Source of the DNA: Myxococcales bacterium UBA1660 | GTDB lineage: Bacteria > Myxococcota_A > Polyangia > Polyangiales > Houyiibacteriaceae | DNA: 64,000 nucleotides | Direction: 5' to 3' | NCBI GenBank assembly: GCA_002320815.1 | Contig: DCLA01000039.1 | Coordinates: 130,166 to 194,165, forward strand | In this document: piece by piece, positions 31,177 through 40,605 of the stretch | Layout: each line of letters begins with the position of its first letter | How positions within the stretch are numbered: the first letter of the stretch is position 1 | Notes under the pieces: generated by a model | Seen by the model: the letters and a program-made list of their open reading frames with translations, nothing else | The model's database searches: none | What the model was told of the DNA's origin: nothing | Position numbers and translations under genes: made by a program

Positions 31177-32469
31177 ATGTCGTCGCAAGGAAGCCCCGGC
31201 GCCTATCACTGTTCCTCGAAGCGAGGCGCGTTCCCTCGGGATGAACGCCCGACCCTCAAGCTGAAGCGGCTGTCGCGCGAGAGCCTCGACCGAGCCGGCG
31301 GCTCCGCGCGCACCAGTATGGCAGCCGATGCCGCCGCAGAAGACACTGTGGGCTCCGGGCGGCGGGCGCGTGCCATCGCCGAGCCGACGTTCGCTCCGGT
31401 GTCCGGCAACGGGCTGCACGTGGACGCCGAGGCCAGCGGAACGGAGGTCGCCTCTTCGGAGTTCGGGATGGCGGTCGGACTCCCGAGCGTTCCGCCCTCG
31501 TCGCCGCGCATCCTGCTGGTCGAAGATGATCTCGACCAGGCGACCCTGTTGGGTCGCTGGCTTCGCAGCCACGGCTACCAGGTGACCGTCGCCGACTCGC
31601 GGTGGAGAGGTCTGGAGCAGGTCAAGGACCCCAGCTACGACCTGGTCATCTGCGACCTGGAGCTCCCCGACGGGTGCGGGTTGGACATCGCCCGCGAGAG
31701 CAAGAAGCACTCTCCCCGACGGCCTTGCGCCATCGCCACCGCCAAGGGTGACATGGACAAGGCCGTCGAGGCTTTGCGCAGCGGCGTCGACGAGTTCCTG
31801 GTCAAGCCGCTGACCAAGGGCCCGCTCCTCGAGCGCGTGGACGGTCTGCTCGAGGAGCGGGCGGAGCCCTCCCAATCGATCCTCGCCATCGGGGCTCACC
31901 CCGACGACGTGGAGATCGGCGTGGGGGGGATCCTGGAACGCCATCGGCGGGAAGGGCACCGAATCACGGTGCTGACCGTGACCGGCGGCGCTCACGGCGG
32001 TGCGTCCCACCAGCGCGCGGACGAGGCCCGGGCCGCAGCGCGGCGGCTGCGGGCGAAGCTCCAGATGGGAAGCTTGCCGGACACCGCGGTGAGCGACGGG
32101 AAGGAGACCATCGGCCTCATCGAGCGGGCCATCGCCGCCTGCAAGGCGACGATCGTCTACACCCACAGCCTACACGACATGCATCAGGACCATCGCGCCG
32201 TGCATCGGGCGACCCTGGTCGCCGCGCGCTCGGTCGCCAACGTCTTCTGCTACCAGAGCCCATCCACCACGACGGAATTCCGGCCCACCCACTTCGTCGA
32301 CGTGGCCGCGACCCTTCCGGCCAAGCTCGAGCTCATCGCCTGCCACGAGAGCCAGCGCGAACGGGCGTACCTGCAACCCGACCTGATCCGCTCGACGGCG
32401 CGCTATTGGGGCCGCTTCGCGGGATACGTGGACGCCGAGCCCCTCGAAGTCATCCGCGCCCGGGGCTGA
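31177..32469 (+). CDS. Receiver domain fused to PIG-L (LmbE-like) deacetylase
   Basis: This 430-residue fusion starts with a low-complexity N-terminus (1-107), then a receiver domain (about 110-225, LLVEDDLDQ, phospho-acceptor Asp160 in VICDLELPDG, Lys in EFLVKPLT), then a PIG-L domain (about 230-428). The latter has the zinc motif AIGAHPDDVE and the distal HDMHQDHRAVH. PIG-L enzymes remove N-acetyl groups from GlcNAc-containing substrates. Phosphorylation of the receiver may thus gate a sugar deacetylase. ATG 31177 follows GGAAG and lies 2 bp after the MYXO-CTERM gene; ATG 31468, after GGAG, is an alternative that removes the disordered tail. Codon third-position GC supports translation of the extension. 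Confidence 0.88.
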   Translation: MSSQGSPGAYHCSSKRGAFPRDERPTLKLKRLSRESLDRAGGSARTSMAADAAAEDTVGSGRRARAIAEPTFAPVSGNGLHVDAEASGTEVASSEFGMAVGLPSVPPSSPRILLVEDDLDQATLLGRWLRSHGYQVTVADSRWRGLEQVKDPSYDLVICDLELPDGCGLDIARESKKHSPRRPCAIATAKGDMDKAVEALRSGVDEFLVKPLTKGPLLERVDGLLEERAEPSQSILAIGAHPDDVEIGVGGILERHRREGHRITVLTVTGGAHGGASHQRADEARAAARRLRAKLQMGSLPDTAVSDGKETIGLIERAIAACKATIVYTHSLHDMHQDHRAVHRATLVAARSVANVFCYQSPSTTTEFRPTHFVDVAATLPAKLELIACHESQRERAYLQPDLIRSTARYWGRFAGYVDAEPLEVIRARG

Positions 32470-32538
32470 GCCGGGCTCTGGCGCTTGTCACCTGGGGCAC
32501 CGAGCCCCATGAGCCTGCCATGACTCGGGAGGACACGC

Positions 32539-33507
32539 GTGGCCGGTGATTCGAAGAAGGTCGTCTACGCGGCCATGGTGGGCAACGGGCTCATCGCGGC
32601 CAGCAAGCTCGCCGCGGGCCTCTTCACGGGCAGCGGCGCCATGATCTCCGAGGCGGTGCACAGCGCCGCGGACACCTCGAACCAGGGGCTGCTCCTCTTC
32701 GGGATGAAGCGCGCGGAGCGGCGGCCGACCTCGCTGCACCCCCTGGGCTTCGCGCCGGAGAGCTACTTCTGGCCCTTCATGGTCTCCATCGTGATCTTCC
32801 TCCTGGGCGGCGTGTTCGCCCTCTACGAGGGGATCCACGCCTTCATGGCGCCCCCCGAAGAGGGCGCCGAACACGGGAGCTTCCTGGCGAACTACATCGT
32901 CCTCGGGGTGGCCATCGTCTTCGAGGCGGTGGTCTTCGCCGTGGCCATCAAGGAGTTCAACAAGGTCCGCGGCGAACGCCCCGCCGTCAAAGTCTTCCTC
33001 GAGGCCAAGGACCCCACGATCCCCGTGGTGCTCATGGAGGACTTCGCGGCCCTCTTGGGGCTCGTCTTCGCGCTGATCGCCGTCGCGATGACCGACCTGA
33101 CCGGCTGGTACGGCTACGACGCCATCGGCTCGATCGCCATCGGCGTGCTCCTCTGCGGCGTGGCGTTCCTCCTGGCCCGGGAGACCCACAGCCTCCTCCT
33201 CGGCGAGTCGGCCTCCCTCGAGACCCGCGAGCAGGTGGTCCGGTTGGTGGAAGCCGATCCCGCGGTGACCGAGGTCACGCAGCTCCTCTCGATGCACCGG
33301 GGCCCCGAAGACGTGGTGCTCGCCCTCAAGGTGCACTTCGACGGGTCCCTCGCCCTGGACGCCGTGGAGGGGGCCATCGACCGCATCGAAGAAGCGATTC
33401 GCGCAGATCTCCCGGAGATGAAGCGCATCTTCATCGAGCCCGACTCGGACTACGACGCCGCCCAGGATCCCCTGGTGGACCCGGTGGCTCGTGCCGCCAC
33501 GACCTGA
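32539..33507 (+). CDS. Cation diffusion facilitator (CDF) metal transporter
   Basis: This 322-residue inner-membrane protein has about six membrane helices and a cytosolic C-terminal domain (about 220-310). CDF signatures include MISEAVHSAADTSNQ in helix 2 and MEDFAALLGLVFALI in helix 5, which supply the metal-binding Asp/His pairs, and LHPLGFAPESYFWPF in the loop. It resembles the SLC30A9-like branch, with an extended loop between helices 4 and 5. It would export divalent metals such as zinc by proton antiport; the metal is not determined. A GTG start at 32539 follows GGAGG. It is outside the sigma-54-like unit, with its own promoter presumed in the 69-bp gap. Confidence 0.9.
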   Translation: MAGDSKKVVYAAMVGNGLIAASKLAAGLFTGSGAMISEAVHSAADTSNQGLLLFGMKRAERRPTSLHPLGFAPESYFWPFMVSIVIFLLGGVFALYEGIHAFMAPPEEGAEHGSFLANYIVLGVAIVFEAVVFAVAIKEFNKVRGERPAVKVFLEAKDPTIPVVLMEDFAALLGLVFALIAVAMTDLTGWYGYDAIGSIAIGVLLCGVAFLLARETHSLLLGESASLETREQVVRLVEADPAVTEVTQLLSMHRGPEDVVLALKVHFDGSLALDAVEGAIDRIEEAIRADLPEMKRIFIEPDSDYDAAQDPLVDPVARAATT

Positions 33508-33557
33508 GGGGTCGGATTGACAGGTCGGACCGGGTCGCCCTAACACTGGCCATCGAG

Positions 33558-34667
33558 ATGAAGCGCCTCCTCCTCCCCTTCCTCCTCCTCGCCCTCGCGT
33601 CCGGCTGCGACAGCTGCAACGACACCGAAGGCGACGAGGCCGCCGAGAGCACCGAGACCGAGCCCACGCCGCCGCCGGTGGAGCCCATCGAGGCCCCCGA
33701 GGTGAACATGGACAAGGTGTACCTGGGCCGCCGCCTCTACCATGACCCGATCCTCTCGGGCGATGGCACCGTGTCCTGCGCGACCTGCCACACCCTGGAC
33801 CACGGCGGCGCCGAGGACCGGCGCACGTCGAACGGCATCGGAGACCAGGTCGGGCCCATCAACTCGCCCACCGTCCTCAACGCGCACTTCAACTTCGTGC
33901 AGTTCTGGGATGGCCGCGCCGAGAACCTGCAGGAGCAGGCCGCCGGCCCCATCGAGAACCCCATCGAGATGGGCGGCGCCTTCGGTGACGTCGTCGGCGC
34001 GGTCGCGGGCGACGAGTGGTACGCCGAGCGCTTCGCCTCGATCTACGGCGAGGACGACCCGGTCACCAAGGACAACATCACCGACGCCCTGGCCGAGTAC
34101 GAGCGCTACCTGATCACCCCGGCGCCCTTCGACGACTTCCTCCGCGGCGACGAGAGCGCGCTGAACGAGCAGGAGCAGCGCGGCTGGGCCGCCTTCCAGG
34201 AGGTCGGCTGCATCAGCTGTCACCAGGGCGTGAACCTGGGCGGCACCATGTTCCAGAAGATGGGCGTGGTGGAGAACTACTTCGAGATGCGCGGCGGTGA
34301 GCTCACCGAAGCCGACCACGGTCGCTTCAACGTGACCGAGGACGAGGCCGACCGGCACAAGTTCAAGGTGCCCACCCTCCGGAACATCACCCTGACCCCG
34401 CCCTACTTCCACGACGGAAGCCAGACCGACCTCCGCGAGGTCGTGCGCATCATGGCGCGGATCCAGCTCGGCAAGCAGCTCGAGGACGGCCAGGTCGACG
34501 ACATCGTCGCGTTCCTCGGGGCCCTCGAGGGCGAGCTCCCGGCGGAGGCGCGCCTCCCCGAGGACCAGGCCCCGCCCGACCGCCGGGCGACCGGCGGCGA
34601 AGGCCTCGAGCACCCGGAGACCGGGGAAGAGGCCGAAGAGGTCCTCGAGACCGCCGACGGCGAGTAA
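33558..34667 (+). CDS. Di-haem cytochrome c peroxidase-like lipoprotein
   Basis: This 369-residue protein has a lipoprotein signal (LLLALASGC) and an acidic Thr/Glu/Pro linker. The di-haem peroxidase (CCP/MauG) fold follows, with CATCH (about 75-79) and CISCH (about 218-222) haem-binding motifs. Typical blocks are LGRRLYHDPILSGDGTVSC, GAEDRRTSNGIG, NSPTVLNAHFNFVQFWDGRA and KVPTLRNITLTPPYFHDGS. The C-terminus is Glu/Pro-rich (about 325-369). It would reduce hydrogen peroxide in the periplasm with electrons from c-type cytochromes. The lipid anchor and acidic tail are unusual additions. The next gene begins 8 bp later, so the two are probably co-transcribed. Confidence 0.92.
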   Translation: MKRLLLPFLLLALASGCDSCNDTEGDEAAESTETEPTPPPVEPIEAPEVNMDKVYLGRRLYHDPILSGDGTVSCATCHTLDHGGAEDRRTSNGIGDQVGPINSPTVLNAHFNFVQFWDGRAENLQEQAAGPIENPIEMGGAFGDVVGAVAGDEWYAERFASIYGEDDPVTKDNITDALAEYERYLITPAPFDDFLRGDESALNEQEQRGWAAFQEVGCISCHQGVNLGGTMFQKMGVVENYFEMRGGELTEADHGRFNVTEDEADRHKFKVPTLRNITLTPPYFHDGSQTDLREVVRIMARIQLGKQLEDGQVDDIVAFLGALEGELPAEARLPEDQAPPDRRATGGEGLEHPETGEEAEEVLETADGE

Positions 34668-34675
34668 ACCCGCGC

Positions 34676-35425
34676 GTGGGGGCCAAGCACGAGCTGCGAC
34701 ACATCCTGGGGGCCATCCCCAACGCCTTCCGGAAGTCGAAGCACCTGCCCGCGGGGGAGCGAGCACGCCAGCTCAGCGGCGTGCCGCTCCACTTCGTCGA
34801 TCTCGTGGCCCTCGGCGCCCTCCGCGTCTTCCCCTTCGACGACGGCGGCGCCGGCCCACGGGTGCTCCTGCTCCACGGGTACGCGGGACACCCGCGTAGT
34901 CACGGCTTCCTCCGCCGGCATCTGCGCGACGCCGGGTTCGCGACCGCGAGCCTGGACCTCCGCGACCACGGCTCGGTCCAGGCGATGGGCGACGCGCTGC
35001 GCGATTGGCTGCGCGACCACGTCGACCCCGACGATCCCATCGCCGTCGTCGCCCACAGTCTGGGCGGCGTGGTCACGCGCTTCGCCATCCACGCCGAGGA
35101 CGTCCGGTCACGTGTCCGGCGCATCGTGACCCTCGGGAGCCCCCACGAGGGCACCCGCATCGCCGAGATCGTCGAGTCGGAGAAGGCTTCCCAGATGGAG
35201 CGCGACGCCGAGCTCACCGCGGCCCTCGAAGAGCAGGAACCGTGGCACGACGACCTCCCGCCCCTGGTCTGCCTCTGGTCCCGGGCCGACCTGCTCATGG
35301 TCCCTCCCGAGGCCGCCATCGCCGACGGCGCGGCGGCTAGGGAGCTCCCTCGGGTCACCCACCCCGGCTACATGCTGCGCCCGCGGGTGTGGCGGGCCGT
35401 CGTCGACGCGCTCCGCGACGGCTGA
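34676..35425 (+). CDS. Alpha/beta hydrolase (lipase/esterase-like)
   Basis: This 249-residue cytosolic protein has an alpha/beta-hydrolase fold: VLLLHGYAGHPRSHGFL forms the oxyanion-hole strand, VVAHSLGGVVTRF carries the nucleophile Ser in HSLGG, and TLGSPHEGTRIAEIV is typical of the triacylglycerol-lipase group. The C-terminal His is probably in RVTHPGYML. The GTG start at 34676 lies 8 bp after the peroxidase stop. No signal peptide is seen. The substrate is unknown. Confidence 0.88.
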   Translation: MGAKHELRHILGAIPNAFRKSKHLPAGERARQLSGVPLHFVDLVALGALRVFPFDDGGAGPRVLLLHGYAGHPRSHGFLRRHLRDAGFATASLDLRDHGSVQAMGDALRDWLRDHVDPDDPIAVVAHSLGGVVTRFAIHAEDVRSRVRRIVTLGSPHEGTRIAEIVESEKASQMERDAELTAALEEQEPWHDDLPPLVCLWSRADLLMVPPEAAIADGAAARELPRVTHPGYMLRPRVWRAVVDALRDG

Positions 35426-35489
35426 GCCCCCGGCGCGGGATTTCACGGTATGCTTCCCCCGCCGCCTCGCCGCGGCCTCGGGGGACCCC

Positions 35490-36299
35490 ATGTGTCGACT
35501 CTACGGCTTCCGCGCCACGCACCCGACCACGCCGAGCTGCGAGCTCATCGATGCGCAGAACTCGCTGCTGCGCCAGGCCGCGAGCGACGAGCGCGGATGG
35601 GCCAATCGACACGGATGGGGCATCGTCGAGCGGACCGCCCGGGGCGCCCTCGACTGGGACCGGGAACCAAAGGCGGCGGACCAGAGCGAGGAGTACCGCC
35701 GCGAGGTCACCGACACGCCCTCGGTGCTGACCATCGCCCACATCCGCCGGGCGACGGTGGGCGAGCCCCAGCTCGAGAACTGTCACCCCTTCGTCGCCGA
35801 GGACGCCGCGCTGGCGCACAACGGGACGGTGGGCGCCTTCGATCAGCTCCAGGAGCGCCTCGTCGACGCGATGGGCCCCGAGTGGGCCGGGCGGGTCCAG
35901 GGCTCCACCGACAGCGAGCACGTCTTCGCGCTGCTCATGGCCCGGCTCCGGGACCGGAGTCGGAAGTCGATGGTGGAGACCCTCTCGACCACGATCCGCG
36001 ACCTCGACGAGTGGACCGGAGAGATCGGCGCCGACCTGGGGCTGAACCTACTGTGGATGGTCGACGACCACCTCGTCGGGTGCCGCTGGCACCGCTCGCT
36101 CCATGCCTCGGTGCGGGACCACGCCTACCGGTGCCCGGTGTGCGGCGACTTCCATGGACCCGAGGGCGTCGAGTCCTACCGGGCGGTGGTGGTCGCCTCA
36201 GAGCCCATCACGGCCAACGAGGACTGGAGCGAGGTCCCCGACGAGACCCTGTGGTGGGTCGGCGACGACTGGTCGCTGCAGACCGGCCGCGTGTTCTGA
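35490..36299 (+). CDS. Class II glutamine amidotransferase (YafJ/EgtC-like)
   Basis: This 269-residue protein begins MCRLYGFRATHPTTP, exposing Cys as the N-terminal nucleophile. WGIVERT, AHIRRATVGEPQLENCHPF, LAHNGTVGAF and GSTDSEHVFALL are the conserved glutaminase blocks of the stand-alone YafJ/EgtC group. It lacks a second synthetase domain, so its acceptor or peptide substrate is unknown. A short zinc-ribbon-like pair (CPVCGDFH) occurs near residue 210. A strong hairpin terminator lies 25 bp after the stop. Confidence 0.88.
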   Translation: MCRLYGFRATHPTTPSCELIDAQNSLLRQAASDERGWANRHGWGIVERTARGALDWDREPKAADQSEEYRREVTDTPSVLTIAHIRRATVGEPQLENCHPFVAEDAALAHNGTVGAFDQLQERLVDAMGPEWAGRVQGSTDSEHVFALLMARLRDRSRKSMVETLSTTIRDLDEWTGEIGADLGLNLLWMVDDHLVGCRWHRSLHASVRDHAYRCPVCGDFHGPEGVESYRAVVVASEPITANEDWSEVPDETLWWVGDDWSLQTGRVF

Positions 36300-36322
36300 A
36301 AGGCGCTCGAAGGAGCGGTCGC

Positions 36323-36348
36323 CGGGAGGCGTCTCGCGACGCCTCCCG
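36323..36348. terminator. Bidirectional hairpin between convergent genes
   Basis: Arms CGGGAGGCGTC and GACGCCTCCCG (11 bp, perfect) close on a TCGC loop in the 55-bp gap between the convergent amidotransferase and VCBS-lipoprotein genes. There is no T-tract, as is common in GC-rich genomes. Confidence 0.65.
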
Positions 36349-36354
36349 CGCGGA

Positions 36355-38760
36355 CTACCCGATGCCCGGGCAGTTCTCCATGGCCACCGCGCCGTTGTCG
36401 TCCTCGACGCACTCGGCCGCCGCGTCTTCACCATCGACCCGGACCTCGAACGTGAGGTCGGTATCCGTGGGGACGCTGCTGGCGGTGACCGTGATCCGCT
36501 CGCTCTGGCCGGGCAGGAGCGGACCGGTGGTCGCGCCGTCGAGGATGGTCACCTCGGGCCCCGGGACCGTCTGGACGATCTGAACCGGCACGCCGGCGGG
36601 TACACCGCGGCTGCCCATGTTCGTCACCACCGCCGAGAGCACGATCTCGCGGCGCGCGCAGGCAGCGGTGGCGTCGAGGGTCACCACCAGGTTCGGCGCG
36701 TTGAAGACGCCGGCGCCCTGGACGTTCTGCCGGTAGTTGTTGAGGCCGGCGACGGACCAGTTGTCGGGCTCGCTCATGGGGACGTCGCCGCGGTCGGTCA
36801 CGTTGGTGACGTGGTAGGCGTACTGGTTCCAGATGGGCCGCGTCCGGACCCAGCGGTCACCGGGATCGCCGAACGCATAGACGCCCCGGGTCCCGATGGC
36901 GAACTCCGCCGGCAGTTCGCCCTCGGGGACTCCGAAGGCAGCCGCGTAGGCCGCCGGGCAGTTGTCCCGGCGAACCGCCTGGTCCCGGTTGGCGGGGACC
37001 ACGATCTCCGAGTTCCCGTCGCGATCCACGTCCACCACCAGCGGGTACTCGAGACCCGTCCGCGAGGAGTTCGGCCGGGGCGCCGAGAGCACCTCGGAGC
37101 CATCGCGACCGTCGTAGATGTGCAGGAAGCACTCGTCGTTGTAGACGACCTCGGCCACGCCATCGCCCTGGAAGTCGAAGACCGAGGACCCGGTCACCGA
37201 CGAGCTCAGGTCCTGGGTGGGCGCCTGCCAGCGCAGCATGTCCGTGGTGCCCGGCGCGCAGTCGCCGCCGGCTCGCGGGGGCGTCGCCAGGCAGTCCGGA
37301 TCGTAGACCGCGTAGGCGCCCTGGCCGGCGGCGCTGATCTCGGGGAGTCCGTCGCCGTCGAAGTCGGCGATGGTCGGCGCTCCGCCGCTACCCCCGCCGG
37401 GGATGAGCAGCTCGTCATACCAGGCACCGCCGGGGCCCACGAGCACCGCACCGCTGGCGCCGGCGAGGACGCCGACCCGACCGCTGCGGACGGTGACGAC
37501 CTCGGGGGATCCGTCCACGTCGAGGTCGGCGATGGCGACCAGCGAGTGGTTCCCGTCGACGCTACCCCAGAGGATCGTCCCATCGACCTCGATGGCGATG
37601 CCGCCGGTGGTGACCTCCGGCGCGCCGTCGCCGTCGAGGTCGGCGACCGCGGAGTTGAGGAAGGTCTGCGCGTTCAGGCGGCAGAGGCCGAGGTCGAAGA
37701 AGTCCATGGCCGCGTCCCCGATGGCAAGACCGTTCATCGCGTGGCAGCCGAGTATCACGTCGGGCGTCCCGTCGCCGTTCAAGTCGGCGATGGTGGGCGC
37801 GGCGCGGCCGCCTCCGCCGGCGTCGGCGCGGACGGCGAGCTCGGTGGTCCCGTCGCCATCGACCAGACGGAGACCGTCGGTCTCGAGCCAGTAGAGCACC
37901 TCGAGGGCGTCGTCGCTGGGGTCGAAGTTGGCGACCGCCGGGGAACTGATCCAGTCGGCGTCGTCGGCGGTACCCGGCCCGATGCGCCAGTGGGGCACCC
38001 CGGTGCGCCCGTCGAGGGCGACCATGATGGTGTCGTTGGTCGCGGCGTAGGCCGTGGCGATGACATCGGGCACGCCGTCGCCGCTCACGTCCCCGACGAC
38101 CGGGGTCATGGTGACGTCGTCGTACTCGATGCCCCCGATGGTCTCGCCCTCCCAATGCCACTCCTCGTCGAGCTCGATGGAGTCGAACTCGGGCAAGAGC
38201 TCGCAGGCCGGGTCCCGGTCGGGGATCGGGAGACAGCGCCCGACCACCGTCTCGCAGTACTCCCCCTCGGTCAGGCAGTCGTAGTCATCGCCGCACTCCA
38301 TGCCCGGGGTCGCACAGGCGTCGTCCAGGCAGACGTCCCCGGCCGCACAGCAGATCTCGTTGTCGGCGCCGCAGAGGGTCTCTTCGGCGCCGCAGTCGGC
38401 GGCGCAGACCACGCCATCGAGGCAGATCTCACCCGCGTCGCAGCAGACCGAGCCGTTGTCCCCGCAGCGGGTGTTCTCGCAGACCGCGAAGCAGAAGAAG
38501 TCGTCGATGCACTCCTCGCCTTCGGCGCAGCAGGTTGCCCCACCCCGGCACTGTCGCGCGGGCTCGTCGACGCAGGCCGAGGGGTCCGACATGTCGGGCA
38601 TCGACCCGTCGGGTAGCTCCCGGAGCTGGCAGACGCCTTCGATGCAGAGAGCCTCGCCCTCGCAGTCGGCGGCCGTGACGCAGGTGTCGTCGTCGCCGGG
38701 ATCGTCGCCGCAATCGCAAGCGGTGACCAGGAGGAGGGCCCAGAAGGGGAAGCGCTTCAT
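36355..38760 (-). CDS. FG-GAP/VCBS-repeat lipoprotein with Cys-rich N-terminus and CARDB domain
   Basis: This 801-residue protein has a lipoprotein signal (MKRFPFWALLLVTAC). Residues 20-190 are Cys-rich, with repeats of the type CCxxGxxCxDxxC (for example RGGATCCAEGEECIDD and SVCCDAGEICLDG). About 200-640 holds FG-GAP/VCBS-like blade repeats (VVGDVSGDGVPDVIATAY, IADLNGDGTPDVILG, VADLDGDGAPEVTTGG), which form a beta-propeller with Ca-binding loops. The C-terminus (about 695-795) resembles a CARDB adhesion domain (REIVLSAVVTNMGSRGVPAG). It is probably surface-displayed, though its role is unknown. I chose ATG 38760 because it gives the signal; the longer frame runs through the divergent promoter region. 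Confidence 0.88.
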   Translation of the reverse strand: MKRFPFWALLLVTACDCGDDPGDDDTCVTAADCEGEALCIEGVCQLRELPDGSMPDMSDPSACVDEPARQCRGGATCCAEGEECIDDFFCFAVCENTRCGDNGSVCCDAGEICLDGVVCAADCGAEETLCGADNEICCAAGDVCLDDACATPGMECGDDYDCLTEGEYCETVVGRCLPIPDRDPACELLPEFDSIELDEEWHWEGETIGGIEYDDVTMTPVVGDVSGDGVPDVIATAYAATNDTIMVALDGRTGVPHWRIGPGTADDADWISSPAVANFDPSDDALEVLYWLETDGLRLVDGDGTTELAVRADAGGGGRAAPTIADLNGDGTPDVILGCHAMNGLAIGDAAMDFFDLGLCRLNAQTFLNSAVADLDGDGAPEVTTGGIAIEVDGTILWGSVDGNHSLVAIADLDVDGSPEVVTVRSGRVGVLAGASGAVLVGPGGAWYDELLIPGGGSGGAPTIADFDGDGLPEISAAGQGAYAVYDPDCLATPPRAGGDCAPGTTDMLRWQAPTQDLSSSVTGSSVFDFQGDGVAEVVYNDECFLHIYDGRDGSEVLSAPRPNSSRTGLEYPLVVDVDRDGNSEIVVPANRDQAVRRDNCPAAYAAAFGVPEGELPAEFAIGTRGVYAFGDPGDRWVRTRPIWNQYAYHVTNVTDRGDVPMSEPDNWSVAGLNNYRQNVQGAGVFNAPNLVVTLDATAACARREIVLSAVVTNMGSRGVPAGVPVQIVQTVPGPEVTILDGATTGPLLPGQSERITVTASSVPTDTDLTFEVRVDGEDAAAECVEDDNGAVAMENCPGIG

Positions 38761-38848
38761 TCGTCCACACCATGACCGATCGCAGACGGTCCGGCGAGAA
38801 ACGCCTTCGCAAAACGCGCCAAGAGCAAGCGCGTGGCATGCTCCGCCC

Positions 38849-39478
38849 ATGAATCGCTTCGCTCCGCTGCTGCTCCTGGGCGCCCTCGCCTGCGGCGACT
38901 CCTCGCCTTCCACCCCCCTGGATGGGAGTGTTCGGGTGGACATCGAGGAGACGAGGCCCGGCGCGCCGCCCATCGGCCCAGCGACCGAGTGCGTGGTGCG
39001 CACCTGGAGCGAACCCGCCCGAGCCCAGGATCACCGCGCGGTCTGCAGCGCCATCGACTATGCCAGCCTGCCGCCGGCCTCGGGCCCGCACTTCTCGGTG
39101 TGGGCCGACTTCGCCACCTACGGGGACGAGGTCCCCTGGGGCTACCTGGTGCACTCCCTGGAGCACGGCGCCATCTTCCTCGGCTACGACTGCCCCGAGG
39201 GGTGCCCGGAGGTCCTCGATGCGTTCGCCGCCGTCATCGAGGCCCACGGCGACGATCCGCTCTGCGCGACGCACCCCAGCGCGGACGCGCGCTTCATCGT
39301 CGCGCCGGTGAGCGGTCTCGACGCGCCGGTCGTCGCCCTGGCGTGGGAGTACGCCTACACCGCGACCTGCGTCGACGACGCGTCGCTGAGCGCCTTCGTC
39401 GAAGACCACTACGGGCTCGCGCCCGAGGATCTGTGCAACCCGGGCGCCGCGGTCACCGAGGGCGACTGGTGCCCGTGA
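38849..39478 (+). CDS. DUF3105-family lipoprotein
   Basis: This 209-residue protein has a lipoprotein signal (FAPLLLLGALAC). The body has YASLPPASGPHFSVWADFATYG and YLVHSLEHGAIFLGYDCPEGC, the DUF3105 signature, with a putative metal-binding HSLEHG. Cys pairs (CPEGC and others) suggest disulfides outside the cytosol. Function is unknown. It is divergent from the VCBS lipoprotein; the 88-bp gap should hold both promoters. Confidence 0.85.
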   Translation: MNRFAPLLLLGALACGDSSPSTPLDGSVRVDIEETRPGAPPIGPATECVVRTWSEPARAQDHRAVCSAIDYASLPPASGPHFSVWADFATYGDEVPWGYLVHSLEHGAIFLGYDCPEGCPEVLDAFAAVIEAHGDDPLCATHPSADARFIVAPVSGLDAPVVALAWEYAYTATCVDDASLSAFVEDHYGLAPEDLCNPGAAVTEGDWCP

Positions 39479-39490
39479 GCGAGCGCGGGC

Positions 39491-40495
39491 TCAGCTCGCC
39501 AGGCGGGCCTGGTGGGCGACGGCCTCGTTGAGGCTCTCGATGCCTTCGGCGCCCAGGTCCTGGGGCGTGCTGCGCGGATCCGGGATCCACTCCTCGTCGG
39601 GACCGTCGACGGGCGGCATGTAGGGCTGGCCGTCGTAGGTCTCGCGCTTGCCCAGGATGAAGGCGCGCCAGATGTAGGCGAGCAGCGACTTCTGGTCGAG
39701 GTTGGGATGGATGTGGGGCGCGATCTTCTCTGCGTGCGCCTCGGGCGTCAGGCTCCAGTGGAGGCCGGGCTTCTCGTGGTGGATCGTGTGGAAGCCGTTG
39801 TTGTAGGTCCACCAGTTCACGGCCTTGCCCACGAAGTTGCGGGAGTGGTCGTACTCGCTCTCCGCGTCGCAGCCGTCGTGCTGGAGCACGTTCATCGTGA
39901 CGATGCCCCACTGCGCGTAGAGGTGCGGGACGAGCCAGAGCGCGAGGGCCTTCTGCCAATCGAGCACGAAGAGGGCCACGGTCACCACGGCCAGGGTGGC
40001 TCCCTCGAAGGCGAGCTGCCGGAACCACTTGGGGTGCTTCTTGCGCATCGACTTCGAGTACGCCGCGTCCGCGCGCATGATCGAGGGCACGCAGCGCAGG
40101 AAGAAGAAGAGGACGTTGAGCAGGTTGTAGCGGAAGCGGAGCTTCGTGGTCCGCATCACGTCCCGGCGCGACTGGGTGTGCTTGTGGTGGCTCAGGTTGT
40201 GCCCGGGCACGTAGCTGGAGACCGGGTGCCCATAGGTCAGGCTGAGGATCACCTGCCAGACCTTGTTCAGGCCGCGGCTCTTGAAGATGGGGCAGTGCAC
40301 CGCGTTGTGGGTGCTGACCGCGCCCATGAACGACGTCACGCAGATCGCGACGAAGAGCGGGATCACCCAGGCCCACTGGATCTGGGAACGGTCGCTCCAG
40401 AGGTCGTCGGGGAGCAGGACCCAGAGGGCCGCGGTCATCCCGAAGTAGAGCGCGACGAAGAAGATCGTCCGGAGATCGGCTCGATAGCGCAACAT
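39491..40495 (-). CDS. Membrane fatty-acid desaturase/hydroxylase family protein
   Basis: This 334-residue integral membrane protein has the three His boxes of the di-iron desaturase family: HNAVHCP, HNLSHHKHTQ (HxxxHH) and NNGFHTIHHEKPG (HxxHH), plus QHDGCDAE. About four membrane helices flank them. It would introduce a double bond or hydroxyl group into an acyl chain. I chose ATG 40495; an in-frame ATG at 40534 would add 13 residues. It is convergent with the DUF3105 gene, 12 bp away. Confidence 0.88.
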   Translation of the reverse strand: MLRYRADLRTIFFVALYFGMTAALWVLLPDDLWSDRSQIQWAWVIPLFVAICVTSFMGAVSTHNAVHCPIFKSRGLNKVWQVILSLTYGHPVSSYVPGHNLSHHKHTQSRRDVMRTTKLRFRYNLLNVLFFFLRCVPSIMRADAAYSKSMRKKHPKWFRQLAFEGATLAVVTVALFVLDWQKALALWLVPHLYAQWGIVTMNVLQHDGCDAESEYDHSRNFVGKAVNWWTYNNGFHTIHHEKPGLHWSLTPEAHAEKIAPHIHPNLDQKSLLAYIWRAFILGKRETYDGQPYMPPVDGPDEEWIPDPRSTPQDLGAEGIESLNEAVAHQARLAS

Positions 40496-40605
40496 CGTGG
40501 GCTCAGTGCTACCCGGCGGGGGGAGGCGCCGCAAGTCCGTGGCGTGCGCGGACGCCCGGGCGATCGGCCGGTTTTCGCGAGGCGCGAGACGCGGTAGAGC
40601 GAAGC

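Noticed and set aside
36103..38616. 837-codon plus-strand frame opposite the VCBS lipoprotein
   Set aside because: Mirror of the Asp/Gly-rich repeats on the other strand (repetitive Val/Gly/Asp); the minus strand has signal peptide and repeats.
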